NCBI GenBank assembly: GCA_001414345.1
Contig: LLCB01000187.1
Location: 52,572 to 116,571, forward strand
Origin: Hymenoscyphus infarciens
Lineage: Eukaryota; Ascomycota; Leotiomycetes; Helotiales; Helotiaceae
DNA length: 64,000 nucleotides
Direction: 5' to 3'
In this document: piece by piece, positions 12,466-24,200 of the stretch
How positions within the stretch are numbered: position 1 is the stretch's first letter
Layout of the letters: every line of letters starts with the position of its first letter
Position numbers and translations under genes: made by a program
The notes under the pieces: generated by a model
What the model was told of the DNA's origin: nothing
Databases searched by the model: none
Seen by the model: only the letters and a program-made list of their open reading frames with translations

Positions 12466-13680
12466 TTAAAATGAATTGAACTACCGGTAGCGGGATCTTC
12501 CATCAACTCAAAGCATATTTTCGCATTGTTTTTCGGCACCACGGCAGAGTTTGACAGCTCTCTGCTCGCATTTCTTTCTCCGCATTTTCCATCCCAATGA
12601 GGAAAAACGGTAGGTACTTCGTAGTTGCATCAGATCGGCGTATTAAATGACCCTTGTTTGCCTCGGACATTATTCATATTGTAAGACACCAGTGGTACTC
12701 CTTTGCGCGCTGTGAAAAGCTGAGAAAGCTGAACTTAGGCGCCCCGAGGCCATGGTAAGGAAGCCCCACAATCAGGTGACTGCTAGGGAGAATCTTTCCA
12801 AGGGGCGGAGCACCTGCCTCGAGGAACTTTCGAGACGTTTGTGGATCACGGGCCTCTAGCTTGAAGGAGCGTGTTCGCCGTTGATGTTTTATGATTTTGG
12901 GGTGGTGTCGCAGGATGGTCTTTCCAGTCTTTGCCGAGAAGGAGTGATACGGACGTTGTAAACAACCTTTCGTAGTTGGAGACAGAAGCTGTAGTGAAAG
13001 TATCCGGTTGAATACTATGCTCGATTTAAAGGATGCGTTGTTTAGCGAGGCGAGGAGTGATTTTCGTGCTGAATGCATACGACTTAACTGTTACTGATAT
13101 TCGTGATGATGGCGAAGAATTTCTCCTTTGGGATATCTTGCCTGCCGAAACGTCAAATTCGTCACTCGCTCGAGTGCGGAGTAGCGGAACCCGTAGGATT
13201 TCAACAACACATAAAGACGCTACTCAACTAAAGTACTGCTCGGTCAGATAGCGTAAAAAGAGAATTCGTGTCATGAAACGAAGGCATGGACCATCTCATG
13301 ACGTTTTGGAATCCACAACCGGCTCCTTCCTTTCACGAATGCCGAGGTGAAGAGGAGGGATTAATGAATTAAGTGCCGGCAGAATTAAGATGGTCATCCC
13401 TTCGCTTGGCACTTTGAATATTTGTATCGCAAGCGGCCAGCCAGTCGTTGGCATTATCGAAAATAGTATACGGCTGATATGGATCCTCCAGCGATATTAT
13501 TCGGGCGCACCGATGAGATGGTAATGCAGGAGCTTGATCCATCCACGATCCATCGCGATGCTGAATGTGGCCTGCAAAGTTCGTGAAATTCTTAAGCGGT
13601 TCGTGAATTGTAATCGGCGCGAATACTAGAGGCCGAAGGAGGGCCCATCAATTGAAAATGTGTTCAGACGGATTTGGCCT
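12466..13680. other. intergenic stretch between MITE copies B and E
   Basis: Non-RIPed. Open frames on both strands (for example 12674..13078 minus) overlap and have no recognisable domain. No gene claimed. Confidence 0.45.
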
Positions 13681-13731
13681 TACTTGGTCCTGGAAATCTG
13701 CAGTAATAGCTACGCCTGGGACGAAGTGTTA
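13681..13731. mobile_element. TA-flanked MITE remnant, copy E (about 50 bp)
   Basis: Begins TACTTGGTCCTGG and ends CGCCTGGGACGAAGTG. The interior CTGCAGTAATAG matches, in reverse complement, the left interior of copy D (CTATTACTGCAGATT). It is therefore best read as a deletion derivative of a D-type element that kept one good end and a second degraded end. Confidence 0.72.
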
Positions 13732-14958
13732 ATCAATAATAACCAATCAATCACAACCCTGGCCATGCCATGGAACACCGCCGAGACCTTGTCGACGATA
13801 CTTATAAAAGGTCTTCTATCCTGTGAGGGGGCTTAGATCAATTCGGATCAGCACAGCAGAAAATGAATCGAGGAAGCGGGCACTCGTTCCGCAATTCCAT
13901 TTTGGCTCGATCTTTGGAAGCGAGATATAGATCCATACTGACAAAATAATAATCGTACGACATGCACCCACTGGTCTCGCGCTCTCCGGGTCAGTCTACT
14001 TCGTAAGCTGGGTCCTTTGGAAGGCTTTGCGCTGTCCTCTCCACTCAGGACGCCCGGATTCGATCGACGATGTTGGATTCGACATCCAGAGACAAGTACC
14101 AAGACAGAATGTGTGTGAAATTTGCAGAAACCGGTTATTCTCATGGGCATGAGTAGGGTCGGCCCGTTGCAGCTGTCAGCATGGCCTTATACTCGACGTT
14201 CGCTATTTTATTCGTACCTAAGATATAACTTAGCCGGTACAGTATGAACAGAGAGAGAACATGAAGTCATCTCCAGTTTCTTTTTTTGCTGTCGACTAAG
14301 TATAATGCCCCTTGCTCGTGCTTGATGTAAGATGATCTTTTCTGACGATCTTGCGAGGTGCCGTGGGCTGGAGAAGTTGTCTTTTGGTCCCTGGAACTCG
14401 TACCCCTTACCCCCTTCCCCCCCAGGTTTGTTCGCCTCAGGTTTTGAGAGGCCCGGGCAATGCTTTCCTTGAGGGTTTGCAACTTTGCAAGCCTTTTGGC
14501 GATGGTGGGCCTTGATTGCTCGAGGCCTGTCCTAGTCTAATCCTGTCAAGCAGTCAGAAGTGAACTCAAAATGGGGTGAGTTTTGTGGAATGGGGAACTC
14601 TTTTGCTGCGTACGGATAAGCGGGAATGATACTGTACCGAGGAGCAAGTGACTGGTGATCAGATGGCAGTTGGGCGGTACTTCGTACTTACATGCTAGGG
14701 GCTCCGTACTTGTAGAGGTTCACAAGTTCACAACGGTGATATCGATCCGCAGCAAGGAGATTGGGGTTTGGATGCACATCCTAGGTATGCAATGCAAGCC
14801 TACCTACAGTACACACTATTTGCTGCACTGCACTGCACTGCGCTGCATCACCACTGCACTGCAGCCTTCAAGGTCAGTGGTGCCCTCCCCTCCATTTGCC
14901 TTGCCGTGAGCCGGTAAGCTGGTGATGATTAGGGCTTCAGAGGGTCAGAGTCAGAGAA
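13732..14958. other. intergenic region, no gene seen
   Basis: No supportable gene. Near 14821-14870 there are TGCACTGCACTGC runs; a similar run is at about 15718-15735. Confidence 0.45.
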
Positions 14959-15051
14959 TGCCCTAATGCCTAATGCCCTAGTGCCTTAATGCCCTAATGC
15001 CCTAGTGCCCTAATGCCCTAGTGCCTTAATGCCCTAATGCCTTAATGCCCC
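14959..15051. repeat. short tandem repeat, unit about 10 bp (CCCTAATG type)
   Basis: About nine imperfect copies of CCCTAATGCC with TAGTG and TTAATG variants. They are followed at 15055-15080 by a GAGAGG purine run. The unit is not a telomere repeat, although CCCTAA occurs within it. Confidence 0.8.
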
Positions 15052-15517
15052 GAGAGGGAGAGGGAGAGGGAGAGGGAGAAATGCCAAGAGAAGCGAGCTG
15101 AGGGGTATTGGGCATCAAGGAGGGCATTGAATAAGAGGCCCCCCTGAATCCCGGCGAACAACGAACAAGCTCACCATGGATGCCGCCCCCAAGCGGGCAT
15201 TTTACAGAAATCCCTGTCTCACCAGTAAGTAAACAGCCAACCGAACAGACTGACCTAACTCGTTTAGTCCTTTCTTTTGCACATTCGACGCTTGTCCTTT
15301 TCGCGCCTTTCCTCTGGAAGCGGGACAAAAGCTAATTTTCCACCAGGTGTGCGTGGACAACTCATATCCAACCTGGCAGGTAGGTATGTAGTACTTGTTG
15401 GAATACGTACAGTACTTGTCACCCTCTATCACCATCCTCCTCCATCCAGCTCGTCAGAATGCGGCCCAACAACAAGCAAAGTTCTTCGCTGTCCACCGAC
15501 CGATCATGTTGTGCCTA
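15052..15517. other. intergenic stretch between two tandem repeats, no gene seen
   Basis: Starts with the purine run, then non-coding DNA. Overlapping 77-100-residue frames on both strands have no motif. No gene claimed. Confidence 0.45.
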
Positions 15518-15600
15518 AGCTACCTAACCTACCTAGCCTAGTCTACCTAACCTACCTAGCCTAACCTACCTAACCTACCTAACCTACCTAACCTACCTAA
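15518..15600. repeat. short tandem repeat, CCTACCTAA type
   Basis: CCTACCTAA / CCTACCTAG units repeated about nine times between 15518 and 15600. Confidence 0.8.
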
Positions 15601-16594
15601 ACACAGCACACATACTCAGTGCTGCTGTACAGTAAGTCCCCAGCTCCCAACCTGAGTCTGTCCCAGCAATCTGAGGCGAACTGGATGCCCTGGGGCTGGT
15701 ACGGAGGTACGGAGCTGCGCTGCACTGCACTGCACCCCAGGAATTCCAGGCGAGGCGAGGCGAGGCGAGGGCTCGAGGATTGCCCCTGTCCTGGTCTTTC
15801 AACACACCTGCGGTCCCTCATCCATGCCCATGCCCATGCCCATAACCATGCATACCAATCCCACTCCCAATCCCAAGTGCATGCCCCCTCCCTGGTGAAT
15901 GGTGAAATAACGAGCTATACCCCGTCGCTGTTGATGGGGACAGACTGAGAAAAGGGACAAGGTCCTCTCTCTCTCGTCGAGCCAGGCCAGGTGCAGGTGA
16001 ATCAGCCGGGTGGAACCCCAAATCGAATCGAGGGGTGCAGTGCATCTGCACTTCATATGAGGAGGGCCTCTGCTCTTGTCCCTGCTCTCGTCCTCTCGTC
16101 CTCAAACTCAAAGCAAGTCCAAGGTACCTCCATAGTTCTGGACCGCACCACCACGATTTCCACAACAACACCTCCCGCCTTTTAATCCGTCTCAAAACTC
16201 CATCGTGTTGCAACAGTAGCCCCGCTTCTCACTTCTTCCCTATCGTTAAGACAACAAGCTGCTCACTCTCACTCTCACTCTCACTTCACAACAACAAACC
16301 ACACCACCCACTTTACTCAACCCCTCACTTCTCACACTCGTTTCTCTCTGGCAGAGCAGAACAGAACAAAACAGACCAGACCAGACCAGACTTGACCTGA
16401 CCTAAACTAAACTCAAAAAATCACACGTCCCGCATCCTTAGCACCGAACTCTTTCTTCTTCCCAACTAAACCCTATTGCACGGTCACCCCTACCCCGCCT
16501 CCCGCCTCCCACCTTCCAAATTCTTTTCACTCAAGAGAGAGAGAAAACCCGCCTCTGGAGTTACCCACGATCGAAGAACGAGAGAAAAGGAATC
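15601..16594 (+). promoter_or_regulatory. upstream region and probable long 5' leader of the micro-exon gene
   Basis: About 1 kb before the ATG at 16595. It is increasingly pyrimidine- and A-rich toward the gene, with a CTCACT repeat at about 16262-16288 and CACACAA-type stretches, a composition common in ascomycete promoters and leaders. No TATA or operator can be fixed by eye. Confidence 0.4.
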
Positions 16595-16928
16595 ATGTGT
16601 AACTACACACAGGTCGAATTCCGTTGCGGACACGTCAGATGGACAGTTCGAGCATGGTGTATTACTTACGAGACGACACACATACGATGCCCACCGTCAG
16701 TTGTTGCAATTGAATTCCGGTTCGTACCCTTTTTTCCTTTCCAAACCAACTAAACATCAAGCTAACTCGAGACAATAGATTGGATGAACGGTGTGGTTGG
16801 TTTTCCCGGGCCCTCGAAAGATGATTTCATTGCACGGATCTGTCTATGACGAGACCGAACATACTAACATTTCTCTTCCAGGCGATTGTCGTGCACCCGC
16901 TATCAAACCAACATGGATCCAAGCATGA
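16595..16928 (+). CDS. small Cys-rich protein (62 residues) with a 17-nt micro-exon
   Basis: Three exons, 16595..16719, 16779..16795 and 16882..16928, sum to 189 nt with all phases matching. Both introns (59 and 86 nt) have GT..AG ends and good branch sites (GCTAAC, ACTAAC). The product starts MCNYTQVEFRCGHVRWTV and ends in a LDERCGDCRAP segment plus a short tail. It has six Cys (residues 2, 11, 22, 32, 47, 50) and a CGH motif, arranged like a small metal-binding or disulfide protein, with no signal peptide. I think similar short proteins with MC-Y, CGH, AWC, CP and ERCG-CR motifs occur across filamentous ascomycetes, usually as hypothetical proteins; that is recollection, not a search. The function is unknown. 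The gene is alone in a gene-poor region. The exact phase fit and Cys pattern make chance unlikely. Confidence 0.8.
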
Positions 16929-19900
16929 GACCATCAAGTGTCTCGATCAGAAATTTCGGCTCTTCAAATAGCACATCAACTTGCTCTACAGCATATCTAC
17001 CACAAATCTTCTCACACATACTTTCACAACACATACAACAAACAAACGAACAAGCATACAAAAACCCTGCCCCGAAGAAAGCGCAAAAACAAATAATCGA
17101 ATCTAGAATAAAGAAGAATAGGAGTGATCCTGGTGTTTCAAGGGTTTTCCGGTCTTGGGTTAAGGTGGGGGTTTAGGTTAGGCTCGGGGTTTTTTGGGGG
17201 GAACAAACCGGCGAATTTTCTCTTATTTTTGGTGTCGTCTTTGGGGTTTACGTTACATGGGGATATTTGGGGATACAGCACCACCCTCCATTTGTTTTGC
17301 CCTCCATCCCTCCCAAAATCAACATTGTACAGGGAGAGGGATGGATGGAAAGCTGTATGTAACAGGACCGCTTACGGTGTAACGGTGTTTGTCTTGCTTG
17401 GTCTCTGGGAAATGGGGAGTAAATTGGAAAGGGGATTAAGGTCGGGGCTACTTATTGGATAGGAATCATTGTGTTTGTGTTCCATTTTTTGTGTATGAAA
17501 GAGGAGTTTTCTTTTTGGTTTACCTTGGCATCCTTCACGAAGCATTGGGGAAGCATACCTCGACCGGGAAAAATGACACTCATATTTTCAGCTAGCTAGC
17601 TAGAGAGCGAACGTTTGTCATGTTGTACATACCAAGTCGAGAAAAAAGCCCCCCCCCCAAAAATCTCAATACTTCATATCAATCTGGTACCCATCTCCCT
17701 TCCATCTTCACTCATCCCCAACCAACCAAACCGATACTCACCAACCAAAGAAATTCCCGCCCTGCCCAACCCATCGCGCACTCGCATAGACAACAAACCA
17801 AGCATCACCACAAGAAGCTCTCAGAAACGAACATGGCGAGAAGGGAAAGAAGCAAAAAAACATGCCTCTCAACCCAACAAAGATCAAATTCCCATCTGGA
17901 GCCTATCAAAAGTTTTCGTGTGGCAGTACAATGTGCAACGAACAAGGGGGGGTCTACCGTCACACCCTCCTCATTTTTCCCCTTTCGTTCCCGAACCAAA
18001 AGGATCGCGCCCCTTTCTAAAGCAAAACATGCTTAAGCAGAACAAATCCCCTTGGTCAAGAGACAAGAATCCGATAGCTCGTAACGCCCATCCCGCCTTG
18101 ACCGCCGATGGGGGAAGATTTTCTTCTCTCACTCAGCTTTGCTGCCCGTTTTTATATTGCGCTTTTGGCGATTTAGGGGGAGGGCGTTACACTGCTGCTT
18201 TTTTTGTTTTAGGGGATGGAGGATGGGGGATGGGGGATGGGCTGGGAAGATCCTACCAGGTTTTTGGATATGGGGAAATGGGGAAATGTAGGAGGCCTTT
18301 ACTTTATCGAGCGGCTGTTACCTTTCCATACATGGCTGCAAGCCAAAAGGGAGAAGGCAGTGTGGGTTGGTGAGATCCCGAGTACCAGGTTACGGTATGT
18401 GGTTTTAAGGGATCGAGGGGCGAGTTGGAGTTGATGGGATTTGTTGGATGTGTGTTGGATGTGGGATTTTGGTTGAATCTGTTGATGACCCAAGAGAGTT
18501 TGAGGAGGGATTAAGGAGATGCCCCCGCTGTGCGAATATTGATAGATCCAATTCCGTCTTCTTTGCCTCGATCCCCCTCGCCATTGCTTGGTTGTGTTGC
18601 CACTGGGAAACGGTTCGGAGATCCTCCCATCAAAATTGTTGCAGCTTCTCGGCACCTGCAATTACAGCACTTACACAACCAAGCCTTCCTATTCCCGAGA
18701 CAACAATCTAGAAGCGAAAGACCTGGCAAGATACAACGTCAAGAAAACGACTCCCGGAGAAAGCGGAAAAGATTTAAAGGAACGAGATCTCGAATGAAAA
18801 GCCGGGAACGAGCGTTGCGCCGCTGGTAACCATCCAGGAAACTTCCCCAGACAACACCAACAACATCCCAAAATAAATAGGGAAACCAGCGCCTGCAGTC
18901 CCACCTCACACCAAAACCGAGAAAAAGGCTGGAAAAAGCAGATACCGGCCGGCAAATAAGATCTCTGTGTCACACGGCGTGCCTTTTTAAGTGGCCCGAT
19001 CCAGATCTTCGGGATCTTTAGACCAGGGCATCCGGATCGAAGAGCGATGAGGGGGCAACTTCTCGGCCTGCCTGAGCCAGAGTTGCAGCATCCCGAAAAT
19101 CCCGAAATATCGGTCAGGGTTTTCTTCCCCCAGGCCTGATTACAACGCAAGGTAGTGTTCCTTCACCCCCTTCGCGGATCTTGAGCCGGTGCTTTGGGGG
19201 TGGTCGAGATGGGCGAGGAAAAGAGGGGGGAACGTGGGAAAGACGTGGGAGGTGGGGGAGCGTCGCACTCGCAAAGGAACCGCTGTCTGTGCCGCTGTCA
19301 GATTTGACAATGATGAGATTGTGCTGAGAAGTCCCGGCGCTCTGGAATCCTTTTTGTGGTGAGCTTTGCGAGAAAGGATAGGTTACGTGGGGGGGAAATT
19401 GGCTAAGTCTTGTCATGTAAGGAGGGCTTGAGTGTGATTCAAGCGCATTGCGAGACGCATCCCTTTCCTCATTCGTGGGAAATGGTGTGGGGGAGAGAGC
19501 AAAGAGAGGTCAAGGACGTCAAGACTTCTCAACAGGTTGCGACGGCGGGCCCGGTGCTATTATGTTGGATTCTTATCCCCAAAGGAAGGGGTCGACGGCC
19601 ATGGAGGGGGTTGCCCGCACTCGAAGACAGTAGGTACAGTTAGCAAGCGGGTTGGCCGAACGACTGAAGCATCTTTCGGGAGATCCTCCACCGAAGTACG
19701 AATTCGATACCCTCCTTCAACTCGTCAACCCTTCAACCCGCTCCAAATCCACACCCTTTCTGCAACTCCGCAACTCTGCAACGCGGCAATCCTTTGAGAT
19801 ATAATGATAACCCTGAGCATGGAATACATGTGGACGATGCAGACCAGGTGGAGAGAATGGCCATAAAAGGATGGTGTTAAGGTAGTGAGCATCAAGCGAT

Positions 19901-20051
19901 GCGTAACGGGCCGCTCCAAAAAGCCGCAGGCCCCTCTGTCGTGTGAGATGCATACACGGATGACAGCTTTTTCTCTTTTTCTACGGAGCGTGCCGTATTC
20001 GTAATTGGAGAATTGGTAATTGCAAGGAAGCCGAGTCCGCACAGCATAGAT
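16929..20051. other. intergenic region, no gene seen
   Basis: About 3.1 kb after the micro-exon gene. It contains a homopolymer C run near 17650, GCTAGCTAGCTAG at about 17590, and G/A-rich patches (18205-18250, 19200-19260). The longest open frame (17615..18373 plus) is low-complexity and overlaps a second frame, so I do not call it a gene. Any 3' UTR of the micro-exon gene would lie at the start. Confidence 0.5.
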
Positions 20052-20190
20052 TACTTCGTCCCAGGCGTAACAAAGGTTATCCAAATGGGGCAATTGCCAT
20101 ATTTCCGTAGCTTTATGCTACCAAAAAACCCCTGAAAAGTCTGTAAAGTGACCCCCCCTGAATAACCTTTGTTTCGCCAGAGACTAAGTA
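20052..20190. mobile_element. TA-flanked MITE, copy C (139 bp)
   Basis: Begins TACTTCGTCCCAGGCGTAAC and ends CGCCAGAGACTAAGTA. The ends pair over about 29 bp: AACAAAGGTTAT on the left against ATAACCTTTGTT on the right. The interior is the reverse complement of copy B. TA at both borders. No coding capacity. Confidence 0.9.
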
Positions 20191-20600
20191 TATGGCATGC
20201 ATGGTGGAGAAGGGGGGTGGGGGAAGGAGGGGAGTTGACATTGTGCGACTTCGCTTCAATCCAATAGAAGACTCTAGGAAAAGTCCAGAATGTCACCGAC
20301 TTGTTAAGGAGGTTGGTTGATAGTGCCAATGCATTAATGCATTGTATCGTCCCAGATCATAGGGTGACTAGGTTGTTAAGCCTCTAGGCGTTTGACTAGG
20401 GTGGTATATGTGACTGTCAAAGGTTAGTTGGCTGTTATTCTTGTAGAACCAAAGACTCGTGGAAAAAAAGAAGGGATTTCTAGGATTTCTACGTACAGTC
20501 TTTCGTGGGTTACACAAAATCTGACGACATCGGCAGTGGGGGTGGGCGCTGACAGCATGATGATGGCAGCATGCAAATGCAGCCAAAATTCCCAGAAAGG
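20191..20600. other. intergenic stretch, no gene seen
   Basis: Short non-coding stretch between MITE copy C and the small inverted-repeat element. No motif recognised. Confidence 0.4.
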
Positions 20601-20693
20601 TACGTCCGTAGGTCTCGAATTAACCGGGCTCTTGAACTCGAGGGGCACAATGGCTCTCTTAGAAGAGGTACCGCGACAAAGCCTACGGACGTA
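20601..20693. repeat. small inverted-repeat element with perfect 12-bp ends (93 bp)
   Basis: TACGTCCGTAGG at the left is exactly inverted as CCTACGGACGTA at the right. TA borders resemble the neighbouring MITEs, but the terminal sequence differs. It may be a second MITE family with a single copy here. Confidence 0.55.
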
Positions 20694-21098
20694 TTGTTGA
20701 AACTCGGTCTTTGATCTCCCAATTAGCAATTATTTTCAAAGTATATTGAAGTCGTTACGTACCATCACCATCCTGAGCTGCAGTTTCGATATCGCCTGAT
20801 CATATTCATATCACTGCTATCTGCTTGCCTCCTGCAGATGGGAGCAGTTACAGATTGGCAGGCCAGCTCAGTGGGAACCAAGAACGGCGTGGCTTTACAC
20901 CACGTTGGTGCTCATGTCCTGCAAGCCCGGGCATATCATTTCATGCAAAGACGGGGATGGTACACACACCGGTATGCATTCAACATGCATCAAGTCGATC
21001 TTATTTGCCCTCGTAGTATGATCTTTGATGCACCGTCATTTACCGAATTATCGTCAGGGACTAGGCTTACATTTTTTACGTTGTACGCCCTTATTTTC
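20694..21098. other. intergenic stretch, no gene seen
   Basis: About 0.4 kb between the small inverted-repeat element and MITE copy D. Two overlapping plus-strand frames lack motifs. No gene claimed. Confidence 0.4.
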
Positions 21099-21203
21099 TA
21101 CTTCGTCCCAGGCGAAACTATTACTGCAGATTCTGTGGGCTACCAGGTTTTTGGCCGATTTTCATGGGGTGTTATCGCTTCTGCCTTCGCCTGGGACGAA
21201 GTA
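21099..21203. mobile_element. TA-flanked MITE, copy D (105 bp)
   Basis: Begins TACTTCGTCCCAGGCGAA and ends TTCGCCTGGGACGAAGTA, an 18-bp perfect terminal inverted repeat. The interior differs from copies A, B and C but is shared in part with remnant E (CTATTACTGCAGATT). TA borders. Confidence 0.9.
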
Positions 21204-24200
21204 ATTTAGGTGATAGAACATTCGGTAACACCTATACAATTGAGATTTCATCGTAATATCGAAACTTGACAGCGGACCAAAGGCGCTTCGAGAACAATCT
21301 GGAAGTAAGCCCGATTGAAAATCACCCCTCCAACTGTGGCGTCCGGGATTTCTCAAACCCCTCCCTGACTTTACTTGCAGACCACTCATCACGTTACTAA
21401 ACCCTGGATGATATCTTCAGCTGATGACCCCGAGGTGCTCGTGTTTCTTGAGAACCACTTCTATATATAATCTCGAGCCCTCTTCCATCTAATATTCGTT
21501 GAACCTTCTTGACCATCCAGAGCTTCAAAGGCGGTTGCCACCATTCATAGGTCCAAGCGTTGACCTGAAAAGTGTCCAATCACTCGCAAAGCGGCGGCGT
21601 TGAAACACGAATATCGGGGGCAATTCAAGACATTCGCCAATGGGCAGTTTTGGCTCCGACACAACATCCATAGCCTCCAAAATGAACGACCGGCCAGGTG
21701 ACGGAGGAGACGGCGGCAAAGGCACTGCGCCTCGCGTCTCAATCCCAAGTGGGCGATGAGCGAAGGCGGGTGAGATCAGCATCGTGAGCTTTTAATTACC
21801 TCATCTTCAAGTTAGTTTGGCGAAGCCGCTGAGATCGTGGGATTGAATATTGACATCCGACCCAAGCGGTGAGGCTTGATCCAACCGTGGACCTAGGAAG
21901 AGGTGCCGTGATCGAAACAGCAAGTATGCTTTATGCGGTCAACATTGGCGAACCCGACGATGATTTGCTTGCCCCTCAAATCCTTTCACCGACATCGACC
22001 TATCGAGTTACAACCATTCCTACGGATACTAGTTTCCACCAACGATTTGGTAGCGTAGCTGTCATCAAGAGAAGTCTTTTTGGGCGTCTGGGGACCATCT
22101 CGATGTCCCCATGGAGTTACTCCCGCACGGCCGCTGTGCCATACTAAATGTCTTATTTAGGGGAGAGTACAAATCTGATGAGATCTCCCTCTCAGTCAAC
22201 GTCTCTCCACCAAGGTATTACAACCACGTGTCGGGTGTATTTTGAGATTGGACTGTGTTACCAAAGGCTGGAATTGAATTTTCTCTCATCTCAAATTCAT
22301 CGTCGGTTTCAAACGGGGCGATTGTAGGGCTACACTGAGTATCAGTGTCGTACTGAACAGTTGGGCCCAGACACCATTTCAGAACAATGCCGAATATCTC
22401 TTTACATTATTGCCGAGTACGGTACGGAGTACCTCTCCACCGTAGCTTCAACTCGCGAGCTGAAAAAACACTTCAAGTACGTACCATGATCCGTCTGGTC
22501 GCGGGTTGATCGGATGCGGGTTACACATGATCAAAATTGCTCCAAATGCTTTGATGCTTGGCTAGAGGCTGCATATAAAGATGGGGAAATATGTTGGTGG
22601 CTTGTGATACCGAGAGCAAGGTCGATAGATATATTTAATGATAGTCCTAACCTCTTTGGTGGTTTGCGGCTATTTGGAGGCTCAGTTCAGTGTGCCAAGA
22701 CTGCTTTCAAAATCCGGCGTGAGCTGTGTGATTCGAAGTATGATGCTTGTTGATCGAGCGGGGTATTAGAGAAGTTGGAAAACTAGACGCAAGATTCAAC
22801 ACCCAGAGGTGGTGTAGTAAGCTCTCCGCCGTCTAGGTGGGTGTAATGTGTGTTGAAAAGCGGCATGAGTCGATGGACTTGAAAAGGATTCTCGCAACGA
22901 CTGAAAGCATCCTTCTGTGTTGCGGATCTGAGCAACCTTCAGGCCATTGTAACGTTGATTCGACGTACTTCTTTGCGAGCCTGCATTTCCTAGATAAGCC
23001 GCGTTCCCTTCGACGGAAAAATTAGTATTTAAGAGTTTCAAGACCCACTTGAATATTCGAAATTTCAATCATACCGTAAGCCGCAACTCTCCTTCCATAA
23101 GTGGTAAGTATACGTCAGCAAGCAGCAAAGACAGCTGGAATCAACCCCACGTACCTTCTTACTCGTGACCACCTAGTTTACACGAGGCGAACCCCCCATC
23201 ATCATCAGGTCAAGTAAAAAGATGGTAATCGTAACTGGTCTTAACCCCCACTAACATACGATAGAGGGTGTGATAAAGTCCAAAGTTTGCTCGACATATC
23301 ACATTCCAACCACTTTTCCTGCCTCGGGAGTAAGGACAACGAGCAACCCACCTTCCAATGAAACAAATCCAGTTTTCCGGGTCGATGGCGGTGAGGGAAT
23401 GATTTTCCTAGGGGTCAAAGAGACCAATATCAAATTCATGCAACTTCCCTTGAGGCGAAGACAAGAGGTGGGAATGTGAGCAAGTAACCCTAGCAACAAG
23501 ATCACCATTCTCCCACACAAGACGGATGATAGGTAAACAACTCACACCGATATTTCTCCTATCGCACCCGAATATACTCCCTCATGAAAACCTTCTGAAA
23601 AATCGGTCTGCCGGAAGAAAAAGGTGCGTCAGATACGCAGCATCAATGTACAAACCAAGTGTCTTACTTGTCAGCACGACAAACCACGGCAACGAGGCAA
23701 CTAGGGTTCAATATCCTTCCTTGAAGGTGCGTTGGTTGTTCGCTCAAATGGATGAATGTACTCCTCAAAATCCAAGTCATCGTCATGTCAATAGAACAGG
23801 GGGTTGCGACAATGAAAGCGATTGGAGAAGTCCAACAAGGTCGCAAGGGGCATTTTATGTCGAGCGTCCTGCAGCCAAAAGATACCACCCCGAAACTTGA
23901 AGTGTCGTGGAATCTCAAAAATACACTCGCCGTCCCACCCCCTTGGATAGGACAAATGAGAATGCCTCTTTCCCTCGCCCCCTCTAACTCGCTGAGCATC
24001 AGATGAACACTTGCGTCTGCAGGCGCTTTCGCACATCCTGCCCTCCAGAGAGAGCCCTCATTCGGTCCTTTGGTCCCTTCTGCCCAATCCCTGATGGACG
24101 TAACCTCAAAACCGCACTCATCATGTTGTGTGACACTTTGCAGCTCCATTTCGAGGCGTGTCTTGGGAGATTTTCGGATTGCTGCCCAGTATTGGATATG

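Noticed and set aside
14959..15051. CCCTAA-containing repeat as interstitial telomere
   Set aside because: The unit is about 10 bp (CCCTAATGCC with variants), not the TTAGGG/CCCTAA hexamer array.
17615..18373. 252-residue open frame on the plus strand
   Set aside because: Low-complexity Pro/Lys- and Gly-rich product, overlaps another frame of similar quality, includes simple-sequence DNA, and no domain or splice pattern is visible.
21869..22147. 92-residue plus-strand frame that reads a little like protein
   Set aside because: No introns or continuation found upstream or downstream, no recognisable family; too short to support alone.
23664..24149. 161-residue open frame on the minus strand
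   Set aside because: Three other frames of 70-85 residues overlap it on both strands; no motif, no convincing start context, and composition like the surrounding intergenic DNA.
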